14,883 nucleotides of DNA from Baffinella frigidus (taxonomy: Eukaryota; Cryptophyceae; Cryptomonadales; Baffinellaceae): contig MU646434.1 in NCBI GenBank assembly GCA_026770585.1, forward strand, positions 532,225-547,107, read 5' to 3'. Positions within the stretch are counted from its first letter, which is position 1, and the number at the start of each line of letters is the position of its first letter. A model generated the notes under the pieces. The model saw nothing but the letters and a program-made list of their open reading frames with translations, ran no database searches and was not told the DNA's origin. Made by a program: the position numbers and the translations under genes. Positions 1-6,205 of the stretch are shown here, one piece after another.

Positions 1-480
1 TATGGATTACTATGGATTACTATGGATAGATTACTATGGATTACTATGGATTATTATGGATAGATTACTATGGATTACTATGGATTACTATGGATAGATT
101 ACTATAGATCACTATGGATTACTATGGACTACTATGGATAGATTAGTACAGATTACTGTGAGTTACTATGGTTTAGGGTTAATGATGGGACCTCCTCGAT
201 AAATGCGGATCCAGAGAGCGTGGCGTGGACGCGCTCGGGAATGACTTTGGATTACTATCGATTACTATTTATTCCTATACATTACTATGGATTACTTTGG
301 ATAGATTACCATGGTTTACTATTGATTTCTATGAATAGATTACTTATGGATCACTATGGATCACTATGGATCGATTACTTATGGATCACTATGGATTACT
401 ATGGATTACTATAAATAGAATTCCTATGGATTAATATGAATTCCTATGGATTGATATGAATTCCTAATTGAATAATATGG
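1..480. repeat. TATGGATTAC-type tandem repeat
   Basis: Units of about 10 bp (TATGGATTAC) mixed with 14-15 bp forms (TATGGATAGATTAC) fill 1-180 and 245-470, split by the copy of the terminal kinase exon. It is A/T-rich and carries frequent stops. An ORF at 220-414 on the plus strand is only translated repeat. Confidence 0.9.
190..242 (-). pseudogene. Second copy of the terminal kinase exon
   Basis: Reads [18 protein letters not shown] on the minus strand, nearly the same as exon 11. A 34-nt core (190-223) differs from 500-533 by one base. The acceptor region of exon 11 is not conserved here. The copy continues to a TAA at about 155-153. It may be an alternative last exon or a dead duplicate. 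Confidence 0.6.
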
Positions 481-557
481 GTTAAGATTAAGGGTGGTAC
501 CTCCTCGATGAATGCGGATCCAGAGAGCGTGGCATGACACCGCTCTGGAGTGACAGC
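444..557 (-). CDS. Kinase exon 11: end of the kinase domain and stop
   Basis: Acceptor CTCCAG|GCTGTC; encodes [20 protein letters not shown], matching the P-x-x-R-x-T-A...HPFI pattern that closes kinase domains, with the subdomain XI Arg in PER. Read through, the frame ends at TAG 446-444 inside the TATGGATTAC repeat. An in-frame GAG|GTACCA could instead be a donor to a further exon. A second copy of the core lies 310 bp downstream. Confidence 0.65.
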   Translation of the reverse strand, partial: AVTPERCHATLSGSAFIEEVPPLILTHIIQLGIHINP

Positions 558-3500
558 CTGGAGCAGGGTACACGGTTTAGGGTTTAGGGTTTAGGGTTTA
601 GGATTCAGGATTTAGGGTTTAGGGTTTGGAGTTCGGGGTGTGGAGTTCGGGGTGTGGGGTTTGGGGTTTGGGGTTTAGAGTTTGGGGTTCAGGGTGTAGG
701 GTGTAGGGTTTAGGGTTTGGGGTTTGGGGTTTGGGGTCTGCGCTACAGGGTTGGGGGTGCGGGGCTTGGGGCTTCGGGTTTGAGGATTAGGGTTCGCCTC
801 CAAGATCTTTGCGTGGAGGCGTGGGGGGCAGAAGGATTTAGGGATCAGGGTTTAGGGTTTAAGGTTAAGGGTTTCGGGGTTTCGGGGTTTGGGGTTTGGG
901 GTTTGCCTCAGCGATTTTCGAGTGGAGTTTTGAGGGGTAGAGAGGCCACGTGAAGAAATGCTCCATGCCTGGGGTTGGGGTTGGGGTTGGGATTAAGGGG
1001 TTTGGGTTTTGGGTTTTGGGTTTAGGGTTTGGGATTCTGGGGGTTGGGGGTTGGGGTTTGGGGTTGGGGTTAAGGGTTTAGGGTTTGGGATTTGGTGTTT
1101 GGTGTTTGGGTCTGGGATTCGGTGTTCGGTGTTCGGTTTCTGGTGTTTGGTGTTTGGTGTTTGGTGTTTGGTGTTTGGTGTTTGTTGCTTGGGGTTTGGG
1201 GTTTAGGGTTTAGAATTTAGGGTTTAGGGTTTGGGGTTTAGGGTTTGGGGTGTACAGTTCATGCGGGAGAGGTACGCGCGCTTTGTTGGGGTCCTGGTTT
1301 TGGGTTTAGGGTTTAGGGTTTAGGGTTTAGGGTTTAGGGGTTAGGGTTTTTGGTTTGGGTTGGGGGGTTGTGTTTTTGGATTTAGGGTGTAGGGTGTAGG
1401 TTTCAGGGTTTAGGGTTAGAGTTTAGGGTTTAGGCTGCAGGGTTTAGGCTGCAGGGTTTAGGATGTAGGGTTTAGGGTTTAGGGTTTAGGGTGTAGGGTC
1501 TAGGGATTAGGGTTTAGGTTGTAGGGTGAAGGGCTAACCCGTAGGGTTAGAGTTTAGGGTTTAGGCTGCAGGGTTTAGGGTTTAGGGTGTAGGGTTTAGG
1601 GTGTAGGGTTTAGGGTTTAGGGTTTAGGGTTTAGGGTTTAAGACGCACGCCGACGCCACCCCCCGGTTGAGGGTTTAGGTTGTAGGGTGAAGGGCTTACC
1701 CGACGAGCTTGAAGAGGAGCGTGAGCTGGTCGGAGTTGTAGTTGGTGTGCGTAACCTGTTTCGGGTTGTAGTGTTTAGGGTGTAGGGTTTAGGGTTGAGG
1801 GTTGAGGGACTAGGCACCAGAGGTTTGGGTTTAGGGTTGAGGGTTTAGGGTTTAGGGTTTAGGGTTTAGGGTTTAGGCGTGAGGAGTTTGGTTTTTGAGT
1901 TTAGGGTTGAGGGTGTACCGTGGAGCACTTGCAGCGCGCCTTGGTCTTCCCCGGGAGGACGCACCCTCCGCAGAGGATCTCGAGCAGCACGCACCCCACG
2001 GACCACTCGTCGACCAGCGGGGTGTAGTGCGTGTCGCCCATCAGGAGCTCTGGTGCGCGGTACCTGCGTTCGGGGTTTGGGGTTTGGGGTTTGGGGTTTG
2101 GGTTGAGGGTTTTCAGGTTGAGGGTGTAGCTCTCTATCGCCTCTCTCTCTCTCGGAGGTTTTAGGGTTAAGGGTTTGGGGTTTGGCTCTTTCTCGCTGTC
2201 TCTCTACCTCTCGCAGAGTTTAGGGTCAGGGTTTAGGGTGTGGGGTTTACCACAGGGTCATCATCTCGTGTCGGATCTCCATGGACTCTTCCGCGTTCGA
2301 AAGCGCCGAGCCGAAGTCGCACAGCTTCACGGTGTTGTCGGGGAACACGAGCACGTTCGCTGACTTGATGTCCTGTTTCCACGGGGTTCGTTCAGACCGT
2401 GTACACTCAAAAGGTGCATACAGCCTGGATCGAGATGCTTCGATAAGCTTCGAGATGGCAGCAATACCTGTACACTCAACTAGCAGCAGTACATGTACAA
2501 TACATGTACACTCAACTGGCAGCAATACATGTATACTCAAGGCAATAATACATGTACACTCAACATGTACACACAGGGCTTCACGGTGTTGTTGGGGAAC
2601 ACGAGCACGTTCGCTGATTTGATGTCCTGCGTGCAGAGTCTTGGCTTCAGGGTACAAGGTGCAGGGTGCAGGGTCTGGGGTTCAGGGTCTGGGGTTCAGG
2701 GATTGGGGGCCAGGGTGCAGGGTGCAGGGTTCAGGGTTCAGGGTTCAGGGTTCAGGGTTCAGGGTTCAGGGTGTACGGTGGGTCTTGGGTGCAGGGATTG
2801 TGGTGCAGCGTTCAGAGTTCAGCGTCTAGGGTTCAGGTTTCAGGGCTCAGGGCGCAGGGCTCAGGGTGTGGGGTGGCGTTGTGCGCTGCGCCGTGGATCT
2901 TTCCATCTGCCCCGCGCTGCCCCACCCTGGTGTGGGTTGTGAGGTTTCCCTGAACCCTGAACCCTGGACCCTGAACCCTGGACCCTGGACCCTAGACCCT
3001 GAACCCTGAACCCTGGACCCTGAACCCTGGACCCTGAACCCTGGACCCTGAACCCTGGACCCTGGACCCTGGACCCTGAACCCTGGACCCTGGACCCTAG
3101 ACCCTGAACCCTGAACCCTGGACCCTGAACCCTGGACCCTGAACCCTGAACCCTGGTGTGGGGTGGAACCCGATGCACGATCCAAGGTAAAATCGAACCC
3201 GATCCAAGGTTAAATCGAAGACCTTCCAGGGCACTATTTGAGCCACTTCGGATGGCTGGTGGCTGGTGGCTGGTGAGGGGTGTGGGGTGTGGGGTGTGGG
3301 GCGTTACCCGATGCACGACATTGTTCGCGTGCAGGAACGCCACCGCGTCCAGGATCTGACGCGAACCCTGAACCCTGGACCCTGGACCCTGGACCCTAGA
3401 CCCTGAACCCTGAACCCTGAACCCTGGACCCTGAACCCTGGACCCTGGACCCTAGACCCTGAACCCTGAACCCTGGACCCTGGACCCTGGACCCTGAACC

Positions 3501-5860
3501 CTGAACCCTGGTGTGGGGTGGAACCCGATGCACGACATTGTTCGCGTGCAGGAACGCCACCGCGTCCAGGATCTGACGCGACCATTCCCTGTGTGGGAAA
3601 GCGAGGTTGAACATGAGGGTGGTCGTGTCCACTTCGAGGTTGAACATGAGGGTGGAAGTGGACACGACCACCCAACCTCCTCCTATATCAGGTCCTTATC
3701 CTCCTGGATAAGTACACCCACCGCGTCCAGGATCTGACGCGACCATTCCCTGTTGGGGAAAGCGAGGTTGAACATGAGGGCGGAAGTGGACACGACCACC
3801 CAACCTCCTCCTGTGTCAGGTCCTTCTCCTCCTGGATAAGTACACCCCTTTTGGTGCACGACGGTGGCCTACTTGGTAAGGCGCCGGTCGTCATGACACA
3901 TAGACACACACACGACCGCGGTATGCAGCCAGGAGGAGAGGTGGGGCGAGACGTGAGGGCTCTAGCAGCCAATAATTGTCAAGTAGGTGGTCTCGTTTGG
4001 TGCTGGAGTCCTCACAACCTGAGGACGCAGCCCCCGTTAGTAACTTGTCAGTAACCACTCCCCGGTTGGGTACCCTTCCCGTGGGTGGGAGCCACGCAGG
4101 GCTGGAGGGGGGGGTATTCCAAAGTCATTTTTTCGAGGGAAAACGGTGTTCGAAAGTCAATTTTGACAAGAAAACGGCTCCAAGGGCAATGGCTCAAAGG
4201 GCGACCCTGGAATGCCCCCACGTAGCGCCCTGTGTGGAAACAAAGGCCACCCTCATGAGGACTCCTGAGGGGCGAGTATTAACAAAAGGCCTTGTATTAA
4301 CAAAGCTTGTATTGACAAAGGTCTTGCATGATCAAAGCTTGCATTAACAAAGGGTTCGCTCGCAGGACGGGAGCCTCGTAGCCTGGATCCAATTCATCTC
4401 TCTGTCTTTCGCAGGATGGGAGCAAGTTCAAGGTGCTCGAGACCACCTACTTGATAGTTATTGGCTGCTAGAGCCCTCACGTCTCGCCCCTCTTCGGAAC
4501 GACTCGCCCACTAGGCACGGCCAGTCCCTGTTTGGGGTTGGGGTTTGGGGTTAGGGTTGGGGTTAGGGTGAAGGGTTTGGCGCTTTTGGGGTCAGGGTTG
4601 GGGTTAGGGTGTAGGGTTATGTGGTGGTAGTAGGCGCTGGTGTCTTGAGGACGAAGGATCGTGGTACCAACAACTACGCCACACCCTAGACGCTAACCCC
4701 AACCCTGACCCTAACCCCTCAGACGCAGGTGTCTGGGCCTCGTTACCACCTGCACCCATCCACCCATGCGCCACACCCTAGACCTGCGCAGAAGCCTGCG
4801 GGCTTGGGGTGAGGGATTTCCTGAAGGTCGCGGGGGTTGGGGTTGGGAAATGCCTGAAGGTCGTGATGGGGATCTTAAGTTTGAGGCGCTGGACAAGGAA
4901 GTAGAGGTCCGTGCGTGCGTGCTCGAGCACTATGCATTCCATGTCCTCCGTCGCGCCTGGTGCAGGCATGAGTATTTACGCTTGGTGAAGTTGGGGGTTG
5001 CGGCTTGAGGTTTGGGGGTTGGAAGGGAGGGAGGGGGAGGGAGGGAGGGAGGGAGGGAGGGAGGGAGGGAGGGAAAATGTGGTTTATGGGGGGCTCTTTA
5101 CGTCGAAAGGCAGGGGCCTTCTAGGGTAGAGTAGGGTAGGGATACGATTGAGGACAGGTGTAGGGTAGGGGCAGGCTCGCACCTAGCATCTTGACGACGC
5201 CAGGGTGGTCGATGGTCGCGAGGAGATGGATCTCGCGCGCGAACGACTCGCGGATCGACCTCGTTGGGGGGGCGTGGTTCTCGCACGCCTCCGGTCCGTC
5301 GAGGTCGTGGTCCGGGAACGGCACTTTCACCACACCGGGGGTGCGGCACGCAATCACCTATTATCGAACAAGCCTTCAGTTCATGCTCCCTCGCTCTCCT
5401 TCCTTGCTTCCCTTAACGTGGCAATCTGCAGGCTCTCTTGCCAGGGCACAATGCAAAGGGCAGCGGCAGCGGCCCCGTGGAACAGGGGTAGCGCCCTGCT
5501 CGACTGTTTCTCCAGTGCGCTCTGCCCTGTGTTCACCACACCGGGGGTGCGGCATGCAATCACCTTCGCCTCCCACACGTTTCCGTACGACCCGCCCGCG
5601 ATCTTCTTGCCGACCTGCGATGGGGAGGTTCCGATGAGCAGGAGGGGAAACGGCAGAGAGGGGGGCGACTCACGCACTGAGATCCCGGGCGTGAGAGCTT
5701 CAGGGAGGCCTGGGGTGAGCAGGGGGTCACAGACCTCGAGGCTGCAACGTTGAAAGACGGTCCAGCGCGCCTTGAGATCCATCTTGTTGCGTCTGGCCTC
5801 TTGCGCACCGCGCGGGGACTCGCTCCAGCCGGAGCCGATCTCCTCGCCCTCGCCGCACAT
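444..5860 (-). CDS. CMGC/CDK-like protein kinase, multi-exon gene (joined model)
   Basis: Serine/threonine protein kinase predicted to phosphorylate protein substrates with ATP. Joined model (minus strand): 5860-5735, 5614-5564, 5357-5183, 4956-4854, 3588-3525, 2372-2251, 2063-1919, 1755-1700, 1293-1256, 968-907, 557-444; total 1056 nt, 351 residues plus stop, with every phase consistent. Key residues in the model: glycine loop [10 protein letters not shown] (47-56), VVK lysine K70, alpha-C glutamate E101 in AREIHLL, HRDIKSAN (172-179) with catalytic D174, DFG (192-194), LWYRAPELL with the APE at 217-219, and D232 in [15 protein letters not shown] and the later DQL...LVGTP segment are typical of the CMGC group (CDK, CDKL, MAPK). 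All catalytic residues are present, so an active kinase is inferred. The region after LVGTP is shorter than in typical CDKs, so an exon there may be missed. The subfamily is not resolved. Eight of ten introns are GT-AG; two are proposed GC-AG. Confidence 0.82.
568..780 (+). repeat. TTTAGGG-like array in kinase intron 10
   Basis: Starts with clean GGTTTAGGGTTTAGGG and degrades into GGGGTTTGGGG and GGTGTGGAG variants. The G-rich strand is plus, so the kinase pre-mRNA would be C-rich here. Confidence 0.9.
798..836 (-). pseudogene. Diverged copy of the exon 10 3' half
   Basis: Minus strand reads [11 protein letters not shown], parallel to [11 protein letters not shown] of exon 10, again followed by GAG|GC. 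Nucleotide identity is only moderate (about two thirds by eye), so the duplication is old or the copy is under different selection. It could be a genuine extra exon filling the short gap before PER. Confidence 0.45.
907..968 (-). CDS. Kinase exon 10: C-lobe segment with PSKLHSKI
   Basis: Acceptor CCCCAG|GCATGG; encodes [20 protein letters not shown]. The position and the P-x-K-L pattern fit the C-lobe stretch after LGTP in CMGC kinases. No GT donor follows; the proposed donor is GC-type (GAG|GCAAAC). A diverged copy of its 3' half lies at 798-835 with the same GAG|GC ending. Whether one or both are used is unknown. Confidence 0.62.
970..1251 (+). repeat. Degenerate TTTAGGG/GGTGTTTGG array in kinase intron 9
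   Basis: Mixed GGGGTTTGGGG, GGGTTTAGGG and a run of GTTTGGT units near 1140-1190. It fills the whole intron between exons 9 and 10. Confidence 0.88.
1256..1293 (-). CDS. Kinase exon 9: micro-exon completing LVGTP
   Basis: A 38-nt micro-exon between acceptor AACCAG|GACCCC and donor AACT|GTACAC. Its first base completes the glycine codon, so exons 8 and 9 join as [15 protein letters not shown], the expected L-G-T-P motif. It is the only non-repetitive island between about 970 and 1640. Confidence 0.8.
1296..1690 (+). repeat. TTTAGGG array in kinase intron 8
   Basis: The longest telomere-like block, with perfect TTTAGGG runs (about 1305-1340, 1615-1640) and TGCAGGG or TGTAGGG variants. The non-repeat bit at 1641-1668 is a short unexplained insertion. 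Confidence 0.92.
1700..1755 (-). CDS. Kinase exon 8: DQL..LFKLVG segment (subdomain X)
   Basis: 56 nt between acceptor AAACAG|GTTACG and donor CGG|GTAAGC. It encodes [18 protein letters not shown], matching the D-Q-L-x-x-I-F-x-L-L-G segment of CMGC kinases. It is embedded in TTTAGGG-like sequence on both sides. It enters in phase 0 and leaves in phase 2, matching both neighbours. Confidence 0.87.
1758..1914 (+). repeat. TTTAGGG array in kinase intron 7
   Basis: TGTAGGG, TTGAGGG and TTTAGGG units fill the intron between exons 7 and 8. Confidence 0.9.
1919..2063 (-). CDS. Kinase exon 7: APE motif and alpha-F (subdomains VIII-IX)
   Basis: 145 nt between acceptor ACGCAG|GTACCG and donor ACG|GTACAC. 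Joined to exon 6 it reads [17 protein letters not shown] then [15 protein letters not shown], a textbook CMGC APE motif with the alpha-F Asp. It continues [22 protein letters not shown] sits where CDKs have LFPGK-type sequence; the following K/C-rich stretch is an insertion relative to typical CDKs. Confidence 0.9.
2070..2246 (+). repeat. TTTGGGG/TTTAGGG array with TCTC insert in kinase intron 6
   Basis: GGGTTTGGGG units near 2075-2100, then TTAGGG variants interrupted by short CTCTCTCT stretches at 2135-2155 and 2190-2215. Confidence 0.85.
2251..2372 (-). CDS. Kinase exon 6: catalytic loop and DFG (subdomains VIb-VII)
   Basis: 122 nt between acceptor AACAG and donor CTGTG|GTAAAC. It begins [10 protein letters not shown], continues [11 protein letters not shown] and ends EIRHEMMTL plus two bases of a Trp codon. 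Catalytic Asp, Lys and Asn and the DFG triad are intact. The activation segment is short and lacks the TEY or TDY pair of MAP kinases, which favours a CDK-like kinase. A truncated copy of its 5' end lies 254 bp upstream. Confidence 0.92.
2397..2577. repeat. TACATGTACACTCAA repeat in kinase intron 5
   Basis: About six degenerate copies of TACATGTACACTCAA, separated by GGCAGCAATA-type linkers. Related TACATGTAC(A/T)CTCA words recur at 14334-14350 and 14462-14475, so the motif is dispersed. The ORFs crossing it are repeat-derived. Confidence 0.8.
2578..2628 (-). pseudogene. Truncated copy of the 5' end of kinase exon 6
   Basis: 51 nt copying 2324-2374 with two mismatches and including the AG acceptor. 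It encodes [16 protein letters not shown] and then loses similarity before DFG. It lies in the intron upstream of the real exon 6 (period 254 bp). If spliced in, it could not give a full kinase. Confidence 0.75.
2641..2876 (+). repeat. TTCAGGG-type array (G-rich on plus strand)
   Basis: GGGTTCAGGGTTCAGGG and GGTGCAGGG units, a variant of the telomere-like repeat in the TTCAGGG register. It lies in intron 5, opposite in orientation to the CCCTGAACCC block that follows. Confidence 0.88.
2950..3152 (-). repeat. CCCTGAACCCTGGA array, G-rich on the kinase sense strand
   Basis: Regular CCCTGAA and CCCTGGA 7-mers. On the sense (minus) strand of the kinase this reads GGGTTCAGGGTCCAGGG, giving many CAG|G acceptor-like sites and G-quadruplex potential. 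Confidence 0.92.
3165..3178 (-). pseudogene. Remnant of the 3' end of kinase exon 5
   Basis: About 30 bp at 3151-3180 repeat 3506-3535, including the last bases of exon 5 (CGTGCATCGG) and the GTTCCACCCC that follows. It shows that the exon border was carried along when the CCCTGAACCC array was duplicated. Confidence 0.6.
3308..3364 (-). pseudogene. Partial copy of kinase exon 5 (3' part, good donor)
   Basis: 57 nt identical by eye to 3525-3581. It lacks the first bases of the exon (GGAATGG and the acceptor), which are replaced by TTCAGGGTT-type repeat. It keeps the HR codons and has donor CGG|GTAACG, which looks stronger than the one in the complete copy. The adjoining repeat supplies a CAG that could act as acceptor but not in an obviously matching phase. 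Confidence 0.7.
3364..3511 (-). repeat. Second CCCTGAACCCTGGA array
   Basis: Same 7-mer mix as 2950-3152, ending in the same CCCTGGTGTGGGGTGGAACCC sequence. The two arrays and their 3' flanks look like copies of one unit with a period of about 355 bp. Confidence 0.9.
3525..3588 (-). CDS. Kinase exon 5: alpha-E helix and HR of the catalytic loop (subdomain VIb)
   Basis: Encodes [20 protein letters not shown] plus R, the helix leading to the catalytic loop. The acceptor is CACACAG|GGAATGG. The last codon CGG meets GAC of exon 6 to give H-R-D. The donor in this copy is GTTCCA, which is weak. A partial copy 217 bp downstream (3308-3364) has the better donor CGG|GTAACG but lacks the start of the exon. 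This is the only copy complete at both ends, so it is used in the model; how the exon is really spliced needs cDNA. Confidence 0.75.
3557..3846. repeat. Tandem duplication of exon 5 acceptor plus upstream intron
   Basis: The unit from the middle of exon 5 through GAGGTTGAACATGAGGG, GGACACGACCACCCAACC and CTCCTGGATAAGTACACCC occurs twice (3557-3717 and 3718-3846). The first copy has an extra internal duplication of about 35 bp of the TTGAACATGAGGGTGG segment. Confidence 0.85.
3718..3752 (-). pseudogene. Partial copy of kinase exon 5 (5' part)
   Basis: Copies the acceptor side and first half of exon 5 (through ILDAV) as part of a tandem unit with a period of about 161 bp. It stops being exon-like at GACGCGGTGG and runs into GTGTACTTATCC. 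The acceptor here is CCCAACAG. Confidence 0.7.
3943..4490. mobile_element. Element with 53-bp terminal inverted repeats in kinase intron 4
   Basis: 3943-3995 and 4438-4490 are inverted copies of each other with 2 mismatches in 53 (starting GGGGCGAGACGTGAGGGC). The 548-bp span has no transposase ORF. Its interior carries AACAAAGG(C/T)CTTG-type direct repeats at 4280-4352. It is probably a non-autonomous DNA transposon. No clear target-site duplication was seen. Confidence 0.7.
4530..4717. repeat. Mixed TTAGGG / CCCTAA telomere-like remnants
   Basis: TTAGGGTTGGGG-type units at 4530-4617 (G-rich on plus) and ACCCCAACCCTGACCCTAACC at about 4695-4716 in the opposite orientation, separated by about 65 bp of other sequence. 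Confidence 0.75.
4854..4956 (-). CDS. Kinase exon 4: hinge region (subdomain V)
   Basis: Acceptor CACCAG at 4957-4958. After exon 3 it reads [20 protein letters not shown] then LVQRLK, a clear kinase hinge and start of alpha-D. No GT donor lies nearby in a usable phase. The proposed donor is GC-type (TTCAG|GCATTT at 4853); it gives TTFR joined to EWSRQIL in frame. A later AG|GTCTAG near 4780 is open but in the wrong phase. The acceptor side is firm; the 3' border is tentative. Confidence 0.75.
5021..5074 (+). repeat. (GGGA)n microsatellite in kinase intron 3
   Basis: About 13 GGGA units. G-rich on plus, so the kinase pre-mRNA is CCCT-rich here, giving a polypyrimidine stretch. Confidence 0.95.
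5183..5357 (-). CDS. Kinase exon 3: VVK lysine and alpha-C helix (subdomains II-IV)
   Basis: Encodes 58 codons plus one base between acceptor AATAG and donor CTAG|GTGCGAG. It starts [12 protein letters not shown], where the lysine (K70) is the ATP-anchoring residue. After a Pro/acidic insert comes [19 protein letters not shown], whose glutamate (E101) is the expected salt-bridge partner in alpha-C. It ends GVVKML. The K-to-E spacing of 31 residues is longer than usual because of the insert. Confidence 0.88.
5326..5563. repeat. 32-bp direct repeat spanning both borders of kinase intron 2
   Basis: 5326-5357 (start of exon 3) and 5532-5563 (first 32 nt of intron 2) differ at one base. The offset is 206 bp, exactly the intron length, and both copies start at a GT preceded by AG on the minus strand. 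Confidence 0.9.
5564..5614 (-). CDS. Kinase exon 2: glycine-rich loop (subdomain I)
   Basis: A 51-nt, 17-codon exon ([17 protein letters not shown]) between acceptor CGCAG and donor AAG|GTGATT, phase 0 at both ends. It carries the ATP-binding G-x-G-x-x-G-type loop, here A-G-G-S-Y-G. The G-S-Y-G-N-V-W pattern is the usual CDK/MAPK form. The intron that follows starts with a near-exact copy of the beginning of exon 3. Confidence 0.85.
5735..5860 (-). CDS. Kinase exon 1: N-terminal segment before the glycine loop
   Basis: Encodes residues 1-42, ending in [13 protein letters not shown] just ahead of the kinase domain, with donor GAG|GTCTGT. The start chosen is the ATG at 5860-5858 (MCGEGEE). The frame stays open upstream to 5938 but has no earlier ATG, only a GTG, and a TGA lies just above that. 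A second in-frame ATG (MDLKAR) lies 26 codons downstream. Either one of these ATGs is the start or another exon splices in upstream; AG acceptor candidates exist near 5945. No signal peptide is seen. Confidence 0.55.
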
Positions 5861-5938
5861 CGTCCAGTGGTGCTGCCTCCTGTAGGGCACCTTTTCCTGA
5901 AGTACCCTGTAAAGGGGTGTGCCTACGTCCCCGTGCAC

Positions 5939-6205
5939 AGTCTCTCAACACGATCTGGTAACGAGGGTTCTTTAAAGGACGGGGCGACCCTAATTACCAC
6001 ACAATCGATCACACAATCGGTGTCCAAGACGCTTCTGCCCCTCATAATTTGGGGTCGCATATTCTGAGATTTCCTTCTAGAACATTCGAAGGAACCCCTT
6101 TGGCAACGATCAGGTCACGATACACCTGGCCACGTGACACGAAAATAGCTTTTTGTCAGTTTTTGAAGACTTTTTGAAGCCTTTTCCAATTGTAGGGCGG
6201 ACGCA
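5939..6205. other. Stretch with no recognised feature
   Basis: Upstream flank of the kinase model. No convincing ORF, RNA or repeat was seen. If the kinase starts near 5860, its promoter and 5' UTR should lie here; no TATA-like element could be assigned with confidence. Confidence 0.4.

Noticed and set aside
220-414. 64-residue Tyr/Leu-rich ORF on plus
   Set aside because: It is translated TATGGATTAC repeat.
1009-1206. Gly/Phe-rich ORFs in the TTTAGGG arrays (also 717-953, 2493-2953)
   Set aside because: Repeat translations; the 7-mer period gives long open frames without selection.
568-2250. A true chromosome end
   Set aside because: Arrays are degenerate, interrupted by kinase exons, and occur in both orientations across the window, so they are interstitial.
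2847-3671. Long minus ORFs rich in [11 protein letters not shown]
   Set aside because: Translation of the CCCTGAACCC array; only the embedded HANNVVHR pieces are genuine kinase exon sequence.
5205-5753. 182-residue plus ORF antisense to kinase exons 2-3
   Set aside because: It is the shadow of conserved kinase exons on the other strand.
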